This document shows, piece by piece, positions 29,441 through 30,134 of a stretch of 30,134 nt of DNA. Both the position numbers and the translations under genes were made by a program. The notes below the pieces were generated by a model. The model was not told the DNA's origin. It worked only from the letters and a program-made list of their open reading frames with translations, and ran no database searches. The number at the start of each line of letters is the position of its first letter. Position 1 is the stretch's first letter. The DNA comes from an uncultured Bacteroidales bacterium (GTDB taxonomy: Bacteria; Bacteroidota; Bacteroidia; Bacteroidales; Paludibacteraceae), in contig CAKUUM010000030.1 in the NCBI GenBank assembly GCA_934692905.1, forward strand, positions 1 through 30,134, in the 5' to 3' direction.

Positions 29441-30134
29441 TTACCAGTTAATCACAAACCCTGCGTGTACGTTGATGCCTGCCTGGGCATAGTACCACGG
29501 CCAGCAAGCCGTGCCGTCGGTGGTATAGGAGTAATCGCTACCGCCGTTGCTGGCATACTTGGCATCGAAGATATTGTTCAGTTGGCATAGCAGACGTATC
29601 TGCGGCACATTCGCACGTCCGCACCATTTGTTCATCGGCAGTTGGTATTGGAGGTTCACATTGGTGGTGGTGAACGCCTTGAGGGCTGCCGTCTCGTTCT
29701 GCATATTGTCGAGATACTGTTTGCTCGTCACATTGGTCTGGATAGTGGTCAGGAAGCCTGCCACATCAAACGTGAAGAGCGACATGGCGGTAATCATCGG
29801 CGAGAAAGCGATGGTGGTCTCCTTGAGTTCGATTTCCTTCTCCCCTACCCAATTGAAGTCCGTATCGTACTCGGTAATAACATCGGTATAGTTGAGAATC
29901 TTGTTGCGCGAGAGGACAAAGTTGCCGTCCCAACGGAACCAGTCAAGTATCTTCACACCCGCAGTAATCTCCGCACCCATGCGGTACGAATCCTTCACGT
30001 TCTTGGTGGATTGCGCACCCACATCATTGATACGCCCCGTGAGTACCAACTGGTTGTCGTAGTCCATGAAATAGAGGTTGGCACCGACAGTGAAACGCGG
30101 GTGTGAGTAGGTGTAGCCCAACTCATAGTCATAC
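29441..30134 (-). CDS. TonB-dependent receptor, C-terminal part (cut by the window edge)
   Basis: The last about 230 residues of an outer-membrane receptor; the gene enters from beyond the right edge, so an internal Met at 30121 is not the true start. Barrel strands are plain: TVGANLYFMDYDNQLVLTG, then NDVGAQSTKNVKDSYRMGAE, a motif found near the end of iron/cobalamin-type receptors (GxxxNVxxSxRxGxE), and NVNLQYQLPMN. The end reads IRLLCQLNNIFDAKYASNGG, then AQAGINVHAGFVINW with a terminal aromatic Trp. The LNNIFDAKY motif is typical of siderophore/vitamin-type receptors rather than the SusC kind. Substrate cannot be told from this part. Confidence 0.85.
   Translation of the reverse strand, partial: YDYELGYTYSHPRFTVGANLYFMDYDNQLVLTGRINDVGAQSTKNVKDSYRMGAEITAGVKILDWFRWDGNFVLSRNKILNYTDVITEYDTDFNWVGEKEIELKETTIAFSPMITAMSLFTFDVAGFLTTIQTNVTSKQYLDNMQNETAALKAFTTTNVNLQYQLPMNKWCGRANVPQIRLLCQLNNIFDAKYASNGGSDYSYTTDGTACWPWYYAQAGINVHAGFVINW

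Overview
The window looks like chromosomal DNA of a Bacteroidota bacterium, most likely order Bacteroidales. Reasons: a type IX secretion (T9SS) sorting domain, a gingipain-type C25 peptidase, a TonB-dependent receptor, DUF4369/thioredoxin-like lipoproteins, A-rich leaders instead of strong Shine-Dalgarno sites, and at least six promoters of the Bacteroidales form (TTG, exactly 20 bp, TAnnTTTG). No rRNA, tRNA, CRISPR array, integrase or transposase was seen. I would not name a genus from sequence alone; all family names come from recognising motifs by eye, not from searches.

Layout. (1) 1-5690: an AT-rich three-gene operon of secreted proteins: an S74-chaperone protein with a T9SS tail, a C25 cysteine peptidase, and a protein built of three internal repeats, closed by a strong terminator. 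(2) 5690-8600: an accessory island of six small genes: a coiled-coil protein, two paralogous 'SGK' proteins, a two-helix holin-like membrane protein, a DUF5675 protein and, nested out of frame in its 3' end, a lipoprotein with a C-terminal membrane helix shaped like a phage unimolecular spanin. The last three look like a lysis cassette; with the two SGK proteins this is the best candidate for an undescribed system here. (3) 8600-18035: a GC-richer operon with the polyamine importer potABCD, continuing without a break into a 973-aa TPR protein and an outer-membrane beta-barrel. (4) 18036-20860, minus strand: acpP, fabF and asd from one promoter. (5) 20860-25135: a five-gene operon in which every junction overlaps: a MarC-family protein, a DUF4369/thioredoxin-like lipoprotein, a very short QueG, RpiB and a radical SAM/SPASM protein. 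(6) 25200-30134, minus strand: a periplasmic protein with three TonB C-terminal domains, a two-gene unit of trypsin-like protease plus barrel-like protein, and the C-terminal end of a TonB-dependent receptor cut by the window edge.

Themes. Much of the window serves the cell envelope: T9SS cargo, outer-membrane barrels, TonB-type domains, polyamine import and fatty-acid synthesis. Non-coding DNA carries several repeat types worth attention: two unrelated arrays of five 11-bp units, each upstream of an operon promoter; a palindromic repeat translated in frame inside a gene; duplicated spacers around the SGK genes; and a terminator-like hairpin present twice, one copy of which encodes the last residues of the radical SAM protein.
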